Source: Hyphomicrobiales bacterium (GTDB lineage Bacteria > Pseudomonadota > Alphaproteobacteria > Rhizobiales > Rhizobiaceae). From it: a DNA stretch of 64,000 nt. A program made the translations under genes and the position numbers. Within the stretch, counting starts at the first letter, position 1, and the number at the start of each line of letters is the position of its first letter. The notes below the pieces were generated by a model. The model did not search any database. It worked only from the letters and a program-made list of their open reading frames with translations, and was not told the origin of the DNA. Location: the NCBI GenBank assembly GCA_900466945.1, contig UBNV01000010.1:248001-312000 (forward strand), in the 5' to 3' direction. Of the stretch, positions 25,066 through 34,903 are shown piece by piece.

Positions 25066-26643
25066 ATGGGATTGAAGATCGGATCGCCAAGGGAGATTTA
25101 CGCCGGCGAGGCCCGCGTTGCGATGACGCCTGATAGCGCCACGCAACTGCAGAAACTCGGCTATGAGTGTGTCATCGAAAGCGGCGCCGGCAAGGCCGCA
25201 GGACTTTCTGACGACGCCTATCGCGCCGCTGGCGTGACCGTCGTCGAGACGGCTGCCGCGCTCTTCGAGACGGCCGACATCATTGCCAAGGTTCGGCCGC
25301 CGGAGACATCCGAAGTCGATCGTCTTGGCCCCGGCAAGACGTTGATCTCTTTCTTCTATCCGGCGCAGAACTCGGCTTTGCTCGAGCAGGCCAAAGCCAA
25401 GGGCGCGACCGTCGTTGCCATGGACATGGTGCCGCGCATCAGCCGAGCCCAGAAGATGGACGCACTGTCGTCGATGGCGAACATCGCCGGCTATCGCGCC
25501 GTGATCGAGGCGGGCAACAATTTCGGCCGATTCTTCACCGGTCAGGTCACCGCTGCCGGCAAGGTACCGCCTGCCAAGGTGCTTGTCATCGGTGCAGGCG
25601 TCGCCGGTCTCGCCGCGATCGGTACGGCGACTTCGCTCGGCGCCATCACCTATGCCTTCGACGTTCGTCCTGAGGTGGCCGAGCAGATCGAGAGCATGGG
25701 CGCGCAGTTCGTCTATCTCGAATTTGAAGCGACGCAGGATGGTGCGGCGACCGGCGGCTATGCTGCCCCGTCGTCGCCGGAATTCCGCGAAAAGCAGCTT
25801 GCCAAGTTTCGCGAACTGGCACCGGAGATCGACATCGTCATCACCACGGCGCTGATCCCGGGCCGGGATGCGCCGAAGCTGTGGCTTGCCGACATGGTGG
25901 CCGCGATGAAGCCCGGCTCCGTCGTCGTCGACCTCGCTGCCGAGCGCGGCGGCAACTGCGACCTGACCGTCGCGGACCAGAAGATCGTCTCCGAGAACGG
26001 CGTCACCATCGTCGGCTATACAGACTTCCCGAGCCGCATGGCCGCGCAGTCCTCGACGCTCTATTCGACCAACATCCGCCACATGATGACGGACCTGACA
26101 CCAGCCAAGGACGGCGTGGTCGTTCACAATATGGAAGACGATGTCATCCGCGGTGCCACCGTCACCAAGGACGGCGAGATTACTTATCCCCCACCGCCGC
26201 CGAAGATCCAGGCGATCGCTGCTGCCAAGCCGAAGGAAAAGGTGAAGGAGCTGACGGCGGAAGAGAAGCGGGCGCAGGAAATCGCCGCCTTCAAGACCCA
26301 GACCCGCAACCAGGTGGGCATGCTTGCCGGTGGCGGCGCGCTGATCCTGCTCGCCGGTCTTTACGCGCCGGCCAGCTTCATGAGCCATTTCATTGTCTTC
26401 GTGCTCGCCTGCTTCGTCGGCTTCCAGGTCATCTGGAATGTCAGCCATTCGCTGCATACGCCGCTGATGGCGATCACCAATGCCATCTCCTCGATCATCA
26501 TTCTGGGTGCCTTGATGCAGATCGGATCAGGCAACTTCCTGGTGATCATCCTCGGTGCGCTGTCGGTCCTGATGGCCGGCATCAACATCTTCGGTGGCTT
26601 CATGGTGACACGGCGCATGCTCGCCATGTTCCAGAAGTCTTGA
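25066..26643 (+). CDS. pntA: NAD(P) transhydrogenase subunit alpha
   Basis: A 525-residue subunit of the proton-translocating transhydrogenase, which uses proton motive force to reduce NADP+ with NADH. Domain I (residues 1-380) has [20 protein letters not shown] and the NAD-binding [15 protein letters not shown] near 172-186. A Pro/Lys-rich linker follows, and then four membrane helices at the C-terminus. Domain I and the membrane part are fused, as in E. coli PntA, rather than split into PntAA and PntAB. The ATG follows GGGAG closely. pntB follows 21 bases downstream. Confidence 0.95.
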   Translation: MGLKIGSPREIYAGEARVAMTPDSATQLQKLGYECVIESGAGKAAGLSDDAYRAAGVTVVETAAALFETADIIAKVRPPETSEVDRLGPGKTLISFFYPAQNSALLEQAKAKGATVVAMDMVPRISRAQKMDALSSMANIAGYRAVIEAGNNFGRFFTGQVTAAGKVPPAKVLVIGAGVAGLAAIGTATSLGAITYAFDVRPEVAEQIESMGAQFVYLEFEATQDGAATGGYAAPSSPEFREKQLAKFRELAPEIDIVITTALIPGRDAPKLWLADMVAAMKPGSVVVDLAAERGGNCDLTVADQKIVSENGVTIVGYTDFPSRMAAQSSTLYSTNIRHMMTDLTPAKDGVVVHNMEDDVIRGATVTKDGEITYPPPPPKIQAIAAAKPKEKVKELTAEEKRAQEIAAFKTQTRNQVGMLAGGGALILLAGLYAPASFMSHFIVFVLACFVGFQVIWNVSHSLHTPLMAITNAISSIIILGALMQIGSGNFLVIILGALSVLMAGINIFGGFMVTRRMLAMFQKS

Positions 26644-26664
26644 GTTAGGGGAGGGGACACACTC

Positions 26665-28167
26665 ATGGAATACGGATTCACCACAGCGGCCTATGTCGTC
26701 GCAGCCGTTCTCTTCATCCTGTCGCTCGGCGGGCTCTCGGGCCAGGAAAGCGCCAAGCGCGCCGTCTGGTATGGCATTGTCGGCATGGGGCTCGCGGTCG
26801 TCGCGACGCTTTATGGCCCTGGTGCCGGTAACTGGTTCGTCTCGGTCGTCATGATCGCCATCGGTGGCGGTATCGGCTGGGTCGTTGCCCAGCGCGTGCA
26901 GATGACGGAAATGCCACAGCTTGTGGCCGCCATGCATTCGCTGGTTGGTCTGGCTGCCGTCTTCATCGGCTTCAATGCCGAGATCGAGATGTGGCGCATC
27001 GCCAGTACGCTTGCAGATGCGGGCATCGCCTTCTGTGATCCTGTCGTCAATGCGGTCGCTTGCGCCATTCAAGCCGGCCACACCGACCTCTTCAACGACT
27101 TCACCGGCTTTGCCTTGAAGATCGCCGAGAAGACCGGTGCTGAAATCGCTGTCCTGCAGATCGAAGTCTTCCTCGGCGTCTTCATCGGTGCAGTCACCTT
27201 TACCGGCTCGGTCGTCGCCTATGGCAAGCTCGCCGGCAAGGTGGACGGCAAGGCGAAGAAGCTGCCGGGCGGGCACATGCTGAATGCCGGTGCCGCTCTC
27301 GGCTCGCTCATCCTGCTGGTGCTCTATTTCAACGGTGCCGGCAGCTGGACGCTGATCCTGATGACGCTTCTGGCGCTCTTCATCGGTTACCACCTGATCA
27401 TGGGTATCGGCGGTGCCGATATGCCGGTCGTCGTGTCGATGCTCAACAGCTATTCCGGCTGGGCCGCAGCTGCCATCGGCTTCTCGCTGTCGAACGATCT
27501 TTTGATCGTCGTCGGCGCGCTGGTCGGTTCGTCGGGTGCGATCCTGTCCTACATCATGTGCAAGGCGATGAACCGCAGCTTCATCTCGGTCATCCTCGGC
27601 GGATTCGGCGGCACGACCGGACCGCAGATGGAAGTCGTGGGCGAGCAGATCGCGATCGACGGCGACGGTGTCGCGAATGCGCTTAACGATGCGGATTCCG
27701 TGATCATAATCCCCGGCTACGGTATGGCGGTCGCCCAGGCGCAGCAATCGGTCTCGGAACTCACCCGCAAGCTGCGTGCTGCCGGTAAGACCGTGCGTTT
27801 CGCGATCCATCCGGTCGCCGGTCGTCTGCCGGGCCATATGAACGTGCTGCTCGCCGAAGCGAAGGTGCCGTACGACATCGTGCTCGAAATGGACGAGATC
27901 AACGAGGACTTCCCCAATACGGATGTCGCCATCGTCATCGGCTCGAACGACATCGTCAACCCGGCTGCGCAGGAAGATCCGAACTCGCCAATCGCCGGGA
28001 TGCCGGTTCTGGAAGTTTGGAAGGCGAAGCAGGTTTTCGTTTCCAAGCGCGGCCAGGGCACGGGTTACTCCGGCATCGAGAACCCGCTGTTCTACAAGGA
28101 GAATACGCGGATGTTCTACGGCGACGCGAAGAAGTCGATCGACAGCATCCTGCCGTTGATCAAGTAA
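26665..28167 (+). CDS. pntB: NAD(P) transhydrogenase subunit beta
   Basis: A 500-residue membrane subunit with about eight to nine helices in the first 290 residues (proton channel domain II), then the NADP-binding domain III with [13 protein letters not shown] near 349-361 and the tail [18 protein letters not shown]. Together with PntA it forms the complete enzyme. GGGGAGGGG is a strong ribosome site before the ATG. A terminator follows, so pntAB is a closed two-gene operon. Confidence 0.95.
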   Translation: MEYGFTTAAYVVAAVLFILSLGGLSGQESAKRAVWYGIVGMGLAVVATLYGPGAGNWFVSVVMIAIGGGIGWVVAQRVQMTEMPQLVAAMHSLVGLAAVFIGFNAEIEMWRIASTLADAGIAFCDPVVNAVACAIQAGHTDLFNDFTGFALKIAEKTGAEIAVLQIEVFLGVFIGAVTFTGSVVAYGKLAGKVDGKAKKLPGGHMLNAGAALGSLILLVLYFNGAGSWTLILMTLLALFIGYHLIMGIGGADMPVVVSMLNSYSGWAAAAIGFSLSNDLLIVVGALVGSSGAILSYIMCKAMNRSFISVILGGFGGTTGPQMEVVGEQIAIDGDGVANALNDADSVIIIPGYGMAVAQAQQSVSELTRKLRAAGKTVRFAIHPVAGRLPGHMNVLLAEAKVPYDIVLEMDEINEDFPNTDVAIVIGSNDIVNPAAQEDPNSPIAGMPVLEVWKAKQVFVSKRGQGTGYSGIENPLFYKENTRMFYGDAKKSIDSILPLIK

Positions 28168-28193
28168 GCTTCGGATCAGATCCGATCTCTAAA

Positions 28194-28220
28194 GCCGGGT
28201 GGCAACGCCCGGCCTTTTTC
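28194..28220 (+). terminator. terminator of pntAB
   Basis: GCCGGG (28194-28199), an 8-base loop, CCCGGC (28208-28213), then CTTTTTC. Confidence 0.85.
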
Positions 28221-28297
28221 TTCCATGGGTTGCCAAGAAAACCGGACGTTAACCATAAGCCTCTTAGATGGTGGCCAGTGTGACCGCAGGAGTTTTC

Positions 28298-29008
28298 GTG
28301 AGCATCAGGGTGTTTCTTGCCGGCATTTCTGCCGGTCTCATCGCAACGGCTGCGACGGCAGCCGACCTCAATTCATCTGATGCACCACTACCGCTGCCGC
28401 CGCAGGGCGATGTCGCTGATATCATTCACGACTGGGGCGGCGGCTATGTCGGCATTGTCGGCGGTGGTGCCGTCGGCGAAGTGGAAACACAGACCGGATC
28501 CGGCACGCTGTTTTCCGAAACCCCGTTGCGGGGCGGCCTCGCCGGCGTGACGGCTGGCTATAACATCCAGACCGGCAATATGGTCTACAGCGTGGAAGCA
28601 GACGTTTCCTGGGCCCGGATCAAGGGCGACAAGGCCTGCGAGGGCTTTGCGTCGCAGACGTGCCGCTACGAACTCGGCTGGCAGGGCACGGCGCGCGCGC
28701 GCGTCGGCGTCGCCGTGGACCGGACGTTGCTCTATGTGACCGGCGGTCTTGCCGTTGCCGAGGGCAAGGGCGGGGTCGACCCAATCATCGGTACGATCGA
28801 TGGCGAAGACAAGCAGACCTATTTCGGCTACGTCGCTGGTGTCGGTGCCGAATACGCGATGACGGATGCGCTGAGCTTCAAGGCCGAATACCTCTACACC
28901 GACTACGCGAAGCGTACGTCGACGCTCGGCACGGTCAGCCCGCTGGACAGCTACAAGTCCGACCCTTCGAGCCACCTGATCCGGGTTGGCGTGAACTACA
29001 GGTTCTGA
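28298..29008 (+). CDS. outer-membrane beta-barrel protein (Omp25/porin-like family)
   Basis: A 236-residue exported protein. I chose GTG 28298 because GGAG lies 8 bases upstream and it opens a clean signal peptide (SIRVFLAGISAGLIATAATA, cleavage near residue 22). The mature part has alternating strands typical of eight-stranded barrels, from GGYVGIVGGGAVGEV through TYFGYVAGVGAEYAMTDALS to the C-terminal aromatic end HLIRVGVNYRF. This fits the rhizobial Omp25/Omp31 group. The gene stands alone between two terminators. Confidence 0.85.
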   Translation: MSIRVFLAGISAGLIATAATAADLNSSDAPLPLPPQGDVADIIHDWGGGYVGIVGGGAVGEVETQTGSGTLFSETPLRGGLAGVTAGYNIQTGNMVYSVEADVSWARIKGDKACEGFASQTCRYELGWQGTARARVGVAVDRTLLYVTGGLAVAEGKGGVDPIIGTIDGEDKQTYFGYVAGVGAEYAMTDALSFKAEYLYTDYAKRTSTLGTVSPLDSYKSDPSSHLIRVGVNYRF

Positions 29009-29048
29009 TCTCCGCTCAGGCCGGGGGGCCCCGAGCACCTAACGAAGA

Positions 29049-29076
29049 AGCCGAGCGTCAACGCTCGGCTTTTTTG
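29049..29076 (+). terminator. terminator of the outer-membrane protein gene
   Basis: GCCGAGCG (29050-29057), TCAA, CGCTCGGC (29062-29069), then TTTTTT. Confidence 0.88.
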
Positions 29077-29141
29077 CTCATTGCCATGATACGCAAGACC
29101 CCGCCACAAGGGTGGGGCAACAACCGGGTTATCGGTTTGTC

Positions 29142-29984
29142 TCAGACATCCGCCTTGAACGTCTGCTTCTGCGTGCCGAGGCCCTCGATGCCGAGCTCGA
29201 CCACATCGCCGGCCTTGAGGAACTGTGGTGGCTTCATGCCGAGGCCGACGCCCGGAGGCGTGCCGGTGGAGATGACGTCGCCGGGATGCAGGCTCATGAA
29301 CTGGCTAAGGTAGGAGACGAGGTGGGCGACGCCGTAGACCATGGTCTTGGACGAGCCGTCCTGCATCATCTTGCCATTGACCGAGAGCCACATCTTGAGG
29401 TTCTGCGGGTCCGCGATCTCGTCCTTGGTGACGAGCCAGGGGCCGATCGGGCCGAAGGTGTCGCAGGACTTGCCCTTGGTCCACTGGCCCGCGCGCTCCG
29501 TCTGGAAGGCGCGTTCGGAAACGTCGTGGGAGACGCAGTAGCCGGCGACGTAATTCATGGCGTCGGCTTCCGAGACGTATTTCGCGGTCTTGCCGATGAC
29601 GACGCCGAGTTCGACTTCCCAGTCGGTCTTTTCCGACGTACGCGGGATCAGGACGTCGTCGTTCGGGCCGCAGATGGCCGAGGTCGCCTTCATGAAGATG
29701 ACAGGCTCCGGCGGGACGGCCGCGCCGGTTTCTGCTGCGTGGTCGGAATAGTTAAGGCCGATGCAGATGAACTTGCCGGTGCCAGCGACGCAGGCGCCGA
29801 TGCGGTCGGCAGCGATTTCCGGCAGCGAGGAGAGGTCAAGAGCCGCGATCTTGGCCAGGCCCTCCGGCGAGATGGCGGCGCCGCCGATATCGGTCACATG
29901 GGCCGAGAGGTCACGCACCTTGCCATCCTTGTCGAGGATCGCAGGCTTTTCCTGACCCAGCGGGCCGACGCGCATCAGTTTCAT
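29142..29984 (-). CDS. fumarylacetoacetate-hydrolase-family enzyme, probable 2,4-diketo-3-deoxy-L-fuconate/rhamnonate hydrolase
   Basis: A 280-residue FAH-fold enzyme expected to cleave a 2,4-diketo acid to pyruvate and a small acid. CIGLNYSDHAAETG and PVIFMKATSAICGPNDDVLI are typical, and DWEVELGVVIGK supplies Glu metal ligands. The end (GDVISTGTPPGVGLGMKPPQ) forms the active-site lid. With the adjacent SDR and the lactonase across the regulator, the context points to non-phosphorylative L-fucose or L-rhamnose breakdown. The exact sugar is inferred from neighbours. Confidence 0.83.
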   Translation of the reverse strand: MKLMRVGPLGQEKPAILDKDGKVRDLSAHVTDIGGAAISPEGLAKIAALDLSSLPEIAADRIGACVAGTGKFICIGLNYSDHAAETGAAVPPEPVIFMKATSAICGPNDDVLIPRTSEKTDWEVELGVVIGKTAKYVSEADAMNYVAGYCVSHDVSERAFQTERAGQWTKGKSCDTFGPIGPWLVTKDEIADPQNLKMWLSVNGKMMQDGSSKTMVYGVAHLVSYLSQFMSLHPGDVISTGTPPGVGLGMKPPQFLKAGDVVELGIEGLGTQKQTFKADV

Positions 29985-30005
29985 GGTCTTGTTCCTTCCT
30001 GAAAA

Positions 30006-30734
30006 TTAGATCGTCCAGCCGCCGTCGATGGCATAGGCTTGGCCCGAAGTGTAGGTGGCGCCGGCGAGATAGACGGCAAGGTCGGCAATTTCTTCCGGGG
30101 TGCCAAGGCGCCCCATGGGTTGGCGGGCGATGAAGGCGGCGCGGGCGGCGTCGTAATCGCCCTGGGCGCGCATGCGGTCCTGCAGCGACGGGCTCTCGAC
30201 GGTGCCGGGGCAGATCGCGTTGCAGCGGATGCCTTGTGTCACGTAATCGGCGGCAACCGACTTGGTCAAGCCGATGACGGCGGCCTTGGTCACGGTATAG
30301 GCGAAGCGGTTGGGCACGCCTTTGATTGAGCTTGCCACCGAGGCCATGTTGATGATCGACCCCTCGCCGCGCTCCAGCATGGATGGAAGGACTGCCCGGA
30401 TGGTGCGGATCATGGCGCGGACATTGAGGTCGAAGGCGAAGTCGAGGTCCTTGTCGGCCATGTCCAGGACCGTTCCGCCATGCACGACACCGGCGCAATT
30501 GAACAACACATCAAAGGGTCCGGTCTCGGCCACCACGGCCTTGACTGCATCGTCGTTCAAGACGTCGAGCCGGCGCGTCGTGATGCCGGTCTCGCCCTCC
30601 AGGCTTGCCAGCGCTTCGCTGTTGATGTCGGTCGCGACAACGGTGGCGCCAGCGCGGGCGAAGGCGATGGCGCTGGCGCGGCCGATACCCTGGCCAGCAG
30701 CCGTCACCAGCACATGCTTCTTTTCAAGGTTCAT
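30006..30734 (-). CDS. SDR oxidoreductase, probable 2-keto-3-deoxy-L-fuconate dehydrogenase
   Basis: A 242-residue short-chain dehydrogenase: NAD loop TAAGQGIGRA at 11-20, NCAG at 79-82, catalytic Ser near 135, Tyr 146 and Lys 150 (YTVTKAAVIGLTKSVAADY) and CPGTVESPSLQDR. The last segments are close to the BDH2/DHRS6 and 2-keto-3-deoxy-L-fuconate dehydrogenase group. ATG 30734 follows GGAGGAG; the longer frame to 30815 covers the regulatory gap. The FAH-family gene follows 21 bases later, and the two consecutive pathway steps would explain the pairing. Confidence 0.83.
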   Translation of the reverse strand: MNLEKKHVLVTAAGQGIGRASAIAFARAGATVVATDINSEALASLEGETGITTRRLDVLNDDAVKAVVAETGPFDVLFNCAGVVHGGTVLDMADKDLDFAFDLNVRAMIRTIRAVLPSMLERGEGSIINMASVASSIKGVPNRFAYTVTKAAVIGLTKSVAADYVTQGIRCNAICPGTVESPSLQDRMRAQGDYDAARAAFIARQPMGRLGTPEEIADLAVYLAGATYTSGQAYAIDGGWTI

Positions 30735-30803
30735 CTTCTTGGCTCCTCCAGCCGATCCCTCGCCACTCGACCCTTGCATATTCCCGCGGTCGATGCGAGC
30801 ATC

Positions 30804-30830
30804 ATTCATATGCAAAACATTTATTCATGA
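30804..30830. promoter_or_regulatory. AT-rich candidate operator in the IclR/SDR divergent gap
   Basis: Two direct ATTCAT copies (30804-30809 and 30823-30828), the palindromes CATATG (30807-30812) and TCATGA (30825-30830), lie in an AT-rich island between divergent genes. This is a likely IclR binding region, but no family consensus is matched closely. Confidence 0.35.
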
Positions 30831-30860
30831 ACGTCAAGGTCAGTCATCGGACTTCAGGGA

Positions 30861-31670
30861 GTGAAAAACGTGAATGACCTCGATCAGGACCGCTACCGGG
30901 CGCCGGCGCTCGACAAGGGGCTGGATATCATCGAGCTTCTGGCCGGTGTCGATGGGGGCTTGAGCCAGGCCGAGATCGCCAAGAAGCTCGATCGCAGCCC
31001 CAATGAATTCTACAGGATGCTCGACCGGTTGGTGAAGCGCGGCTATGTCGCGCGGCTCGACGGCGATCGTTACGTGCTGACGCTCAAGCTCTTTGGCCTT
31101 GCACAGCTGCATGCCCCGACCCGGCGTCTCGCTTCGCTGGCCATGCCGCTGATGCGGGAACTGGCGGAGATCACCCGGCAGGAAAACCACATCGTCGTCT
31201 ATGACCGCGGCCATCCCGTCGTCATCGCGCAGCTGGAGGCGCCGGGCTATTGGGGGATTTCGATCCGAGTCGGCTCGCGCATGGGGCTGTTCGACACCGG
31301 CTCCGGCCATGTGCTGCTCGCATTCCGCAGTCCGGAGGTGCGGGCGATGATGGTCGCCGAGCATGTGGCGAGCGGTGGTCCCGAAGGGCGGATGACCGAT
31401 GCCTTCATCACCAAGCTCGACGAGATCCGGGCTCGCGGCTACGAGATGATGCCGAGCGCGCAGACGGCTGGGGTCGTCAACCTCTCGGCTCCGATCGTCA
31501 GTGCCGATGGCGAGGCCTTGGGCGCGCTGACCGTACCTTACATTACCATCATCAACGCGCCCGAGGCGCCCGATATCACCCGCACCATCGAGGCGCTGAC
31601 GGAGACGGCACGACGGATCTCGGAGCTTGCGGGTGCCGGTCTCGGCGCCGATGTGACCGACACGAATTGA
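30861..31670 (+). CDS. IclR-family transcriptional regulator
   Basis: About 269 residues: an N-terminal winged helix (APALDKGLDIIELLAGVDGG, then LSQAEIAKKLDRSPNEFYRM) and the C-terminal effector domain (GSRMGLFDTGSGHVLLAF, then GVVNLSAPIVSADGEALGAL). GTG 30861 or GTG 30870 can start; the latter has AGGGAG at better spacing. It is divergent from the SDR-FAH genes and upstream of the lactonase, so it probably controls the whole sugar acid cluster. Confidence 0.9.
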   Translation: MKNVNDLDQDRYRAPALDKGLDIIELLAGVDGGLSQAEIAKKLDRSPNEFYRMLDRLVKRGYVARLDGDRYVLTLKLFGLAQLHAPTRRLASLAMPLMRELAEITRQENHIVVYDRGHPVVIAQLEAPGYWGISIRVGSRMGLFDTGSGHVLLAFRSPEVRAMMVAEHVASGGPEGRMTDAFITKLDEIRARGYEMMPSAQTAGVVNLSAPIVSADGEALGALTVPYITIINAPEAPDITRTIEALTETARRISELAGAGLGADVTDTN

Positions 31671-31698
31671 GTTTCAACGGCCTTGGGAGGGGCCTGCC

Positions 31699-32538
31699 AT
31701 GATCATCGACACCCATTTGCATCTCATCTATCGCGACCGGCTCGGCTATCCCTGGCTCAAGGACGTGCCGGCGCTTGATGCCGATTTCACCTGGGAGACC
31801 TATTCGCGCGAGGCTCGGCGGCTCGGAATATCCTCCGTGCTGCATATGGAGGTGGATGTCGCGCCCGAGGATATTTCCCGGGAAACCGACATGGTTCAGC
31901 AAATGTCCCACGCACCCGACAGCATGATACGCGGGGTTATCGCCTCCTGCCGGCCTGAAGATCCGGGCTTTGCGGCTTATCTTGAAGCGCAGCGGACCAA
32001 TCCTTTCGTCAAAGGCTTCCGCCGCGTGCTGCATGTCGTGCCCGACGATGTGTCCGAAGGCGCACTGTTCCGGGAGAACGTGAAGCGTCTCGCCGGCACG
32101 GGCCTCACCTTCGATCTCTGTATGCTGCCGCATCAGATCGACAAGGCAAAGGCACTGGTCGATCTCGCGCCCGACGTTACCTTCATCCTCGACCATTGCG
32201 GCGTGCCCGACATCAAAGGGCATGGGTATGACGCCTGGAGAAACGGCGTTTCCGAGATCTCCAGGCGGGAGAATATCCGCGTCAAGATTTCAGGCATACC
32301 CGCCTATGGCGATCGCGACAGCTGGACGCTCGAAGATCTCAAACCCTATTTCGACCATGTCATTGACAGTTTCGGGTTCGATCGGGCGATCTGGGGTTCC
32401 GACTGGCCGGTCTGCACGCTGGGAGGCGGTCTTTCGACCTGGGTCGCGACAACGCAGGCTTTGCTGTATGGCTGTGCCTTGGAAGAGAAGGAGAAGCTCT
32501 TTTCCGGTAATGCCAGACGCCTCTGGCAGCTCGGCTAG
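31699..32538 (+). CDS. amidohydrolase-2 family lactonase, probable L-fuconolactone hydrolase
   Basis: A 279-residue TIM-barrel metal hydrolase. His 6 and His 8 (MIIDTHLHLIY) start the metal site, LDHCGVPDIKGH and the Asp in WGSDWPVC finish it. This matches COG3618 L-fuconolactonases and related lactonases. ATG follows GGGAGGGG. Located 28 bases after the IclR gene, it would supply the acid that enters the dehydratase/dehydrogenase/hydrolase route. No sugar acid dehydratase or sugar dehydrogenase is in view. Confidence 0.8.
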   Translation: MIIDTHLHLIYRDRLGYPWLKDVPALDADFTWETYSREARRLGISSVLHMEVDVAPEDISRETDMVQQMSHAPDSMIRGVIASCRPEDPGFAAYLEAQRTNPFVKGFRRVLHVVPDDVSEGALFRENVKRLAGTGLTFDLCMLPHQIDKAKALVDLAPDVTFILDHCGVPDIKGHGYDAWRNGVSEISRRENIRVKISGIPAYGDRDSWTLEDLKPYFDHVIDSFGFDRAIWGSDWPVCTLGGGLSTWVATTQALLYGCALEEKEKLFSGNARRLWQLG

Positions 32539-33215
32539 CGTGACTTCTTGTGCCCGACGAGCAGGCGGCGGAGATAGCCGCGCATCGCTAAGATCAGGGC
32601 TTCTATGTCGTCGTTAGAGGCGGAGAGATCCTGAAGCGCATAGCTTTGCAGGATAATCCCGTCGATTCCGATCAGCATCTGACGAGCTACGGCCCGGCCA
32701 ATGCGGCGCAGCTCCTCGTCCCTGTCGTCTTCGAATACGAGATGGCCGTAGAAGTCGATATAGGCATTGTACTGACGCGCCGCGAGCCATTCGGATCCTT
32801 TGGTGCGCAGCGCATAGAGTGTCAGTTCCGTCTGGGCAATCTGCTTGTCACGCGTACGCTGGATGTAGCGCCAGCTCGCCCGGATCAGGGCTTCCAACCG
32901 GTCCTCCGGGTCCGAAGGCAGGGGCACGTCCTGCCGGTAGGCTTCGTCCATGTCCGCGATCAGGTCTTCGAGCACGGCGAGCAGAAGCCTCTCCTTGCTG
33001 TCGAAGTAGTAGTGAAGCGTCGCAAGCTTCACCCCGGCGGATGCGGCAATGCGCCTCGTCGTCAGCGCTTCCATGCCGCCATCCTCGAGTGCCTCGCGGG
33101 CGCCCTTGATGATGCGGACACGCGTTTCCAGTCCCTTGCGGGTGGCACCCGGCGGGCGGCCGCGGGTGCCAGCGGTCGAGGACTTGTCTTCCGTGGCCTC
33201 TCCGTCGTCCCTCAT
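32535..33215 (-). CDS. TetR-family transcriptional regulator
   Basis: A 226-residue regulator: GRPPGATRKGLETRVRIIKG leads into the helix-turn-helix (MEALTTRRIAASAGVKLATL, then HYYFDSKERLL), followed by a helical ligand domain. ATG 33215 follows GGAGGAG and overlaps the stop of the amidohydrolase gene (ATGA), so the regulator is the last gene of the long leftward operon. Its frame extends to 33488 without real coding sense. It ends with a 4-base convergent overlap with the lactonase gene. Confidence 0.9.
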   Translation of the reverse strand: MRDDGEATEDKSSTAGTRGRPPGATRKGLETRVRIIKGAREALEDGGMEALTTRRIAASAGVKLATLHYYFDSKERLLLAVLEDLIADMDEAYRQDVPLPSDPEDRLEALIRASWRYIQRTRDKQIAQTELTLYALRTKGSEWLAARQYNAYIDFYGHLVFEDDRDEELRRIGRAVARQMLIGIDGIILQSYALQDLSASNDDIEALILAMRGYLRRLLVGHKKSR

Positions 33216-34888
33216 CGAACTCCTCCGGCATCGAAGGTGATACGGCCATCGCAGATGGTGAGGACAGGTGAAAGGGTGGCTATCTGGGCGGGATCTGTCG
33301 CTTCGATATCGCCAGAGAGAACAACGACATCGGCGAGGTAGCCGGGTTTCAAGATTCCCTTGCGGTTTTCCATGTATTCGACCCAGGCGCTCGTGCGCGT
33401 GTAGGCGGCCAGCGTCTCGTGCAGACCGAGACGGTGATCCGGCATATCGTCGGCCCAGGGCTGCCGTGTCATGGCATCGCCAATGCAACTCAGCGGCGGT
33501 AGCGGTGAGACCGGCCAGTCAGTGGCGAAGACGATCTTCGCACCGGCATCGACCAGCGTCTTCCAGGCGAATGCGTAAGGCCAGCGCCCGCGGCCGATAT
33601 AGGTGAGATAGGGTTCGAGCGGCAGGCCGGCGGAACCCGGCGGATGCGTGGGCTGCATCGAGGCGATCGTGCCCGTTTCGGCAAAGCGCGGGATATCGTC
33701 GGGATGCACGACCTCGATATGCTCGATGCGGTTGCGCATGTCCTTTCGGCCATTGGCGCTGATCGAGGCTTCGTAGCCGTCGAGCACCATGCGGACTGCG
33801 CCGTCACCGATCGCATGAACCGCAACCGGCAGGCCGAGGCGGTTTGCCTCCGTCGCGACGGCATTGAAAGCATCGCCCGAGAAGAGCGGCTCGCCCTTCC
33901 AGCCGGGTTTGTGGGCGTAGTCGTCGACAAAAACAGCGGTTTCGCCCTCGGTGACACCATCAATGAACAGCTTGACGAAGTTGCAGCGGAGCTTGTCGGT
34001 GTCGAAGCGGGCCTTCCAGGCGGCGGCCTTTTCCTGCAGATCGGAGAGGGGCATAGAGTTCTTCATGTGGTAGGGCATGCGGATACGCACCGGCAGGCTC
34101 TCTGTCCTCTCGATCTCATCCAGCATTTCCAGCTGATAGAGATTGCCGTCCATGTTCTGGAACGAGGTAATGCCGAGCGAGGCGCAGTAGGCGAGGCCCT
34201 TCTTCAGCACTGCGATATCCCCGGCGCGCTCCTCCAGGGTGACGTGTTCCGGATCGCCGCCGGTGCCGACGCCGAGGCCTTCTCGACCGCCCGTCACGCT
34301 CATCGACGCGACCGGTCGCATGGCATTGCTTTCGCGCAATTCGCCATTGGCGAGACCATCATCACCCATGACGATTTCGTTGCCGACACCGACGTCGCGG
34401 CCCTGCAGGATGCCGGCTTTTTCCAGCGCGATGGTATTGGCCCAGGCCGTGTGCCGGTCAGGGGCGACCATTATGAAGGGGCGGTCGGGAATGATGCGGT
34501 CAAGATGGTGGCGGGTGACGCGCTCGGTTCCTGAGAGGATGGTGTAATCCGCCGTCTGGGCGACAAGCAGCGGCAGGTCCGGATTGGCATCAGCATAGTT
34601 CTTCACGGCCTTTGACAGGGCGTCGAAGCCATTGACGCCAAACAGCGAGAGTTCGCCGAGCGATACCGAGCCGCCGAAGATGTGCATATGCGCTTCGTTG
34701 AAGCCCGGCAGCACCGTTGCACCGCCGGCATCGACGACGCGGGTCTGTGGTCCCGCGAGCTCAAGGATCTCGTCATTGCTTCCCACCGCGGTGATGCGGT
34801 TCCCGGTGAGGGCGATGGCGTCCGCGCGGGGATGGTCGTCATCCATGGTCAGGATGCGGGCATTGTGGATGACGAGATCGGCGCTCAT
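33212..34888 (-). CDS. YtcJ-type metal-dependent amidohydrolase, paralogue A
   Basis: A 558-residue amidohydrolase-3 family protein. The metal motif HMH (His 67 and His 69 in GFNEAHMHIFGG), HAIGDGAV, RIEHIEVVHPDD and FATDWPVSPLPP are all present. It lacks a signal peptide. It shares roughly 60 percent of positions by eye with the next gene upstream, so the two arose by tandem duplication. YtcJ proteins hydrolyse varied amides and carbamates; the substrate here is unknown. Both belong to an operon with a polyamine-type importer. Confidence 0.87.
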   Translation of the reverse strand: MSADLVIHNARILTMDDDHPRADAIALTGNRITAVGSNDEILELAGPQTRVVDAGGATVLPGFNEAHMHIFGGSVSLGELSLFGVNGFDALSKAVKNYADANPDLPLLVAQTADYTILSGTERVTRHHLDRIIPDRPFIMVAPDRHTAWANTIALEKAGILQGRDVGVGNEIVMGDDGLANGELRESNAMRPVASMSVTGGREGLGVGTGGDPEHVTLEERAGDIAVLKKGLAYCASLGITSFQNMDGNLYQLEMLDEIERTESLPVRIRMPYHMKNSMPLSDLQEKAAAWKARFDTDKLRCNFVKLFIDGVTEGETAVFVDDYAHKPGWKGEPLFSGDAFNAVATEANRLGLPVAVHAIGDGAVRMVLDGYEASISANGRKDMRNRIEHIEVVHPDDIPRFAETGTIASMQPTHPPGSAGLPLEPYLTYIGRGRWPYAFAWKTLVDAGAKIVFATDWPVSPLPPLSCIGDAMTRQPWADDMPDHRLGLHETLAAYTRTSAWVEYMENRKGILKPGYLADVVVLSGDIEATDPAQIATLSPVLTICDGRITFDAGGVR

Positions 34889-34903
34889 GGGACGTGTCTT
34901 TCT

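Noticed and set aside
24916..26457. 513-residue frame antisense to pntA
   Set aside because: Shadow of the transhydrogenase gene; Arg/Asp/Gly-rich without any domain.
26527..27837. 436-residue minus-strand frame over pntB
   Set aside because: Antisense to a conserved membrane protein gene; no ribosome site and no hydrophobic or catalytic pattern.
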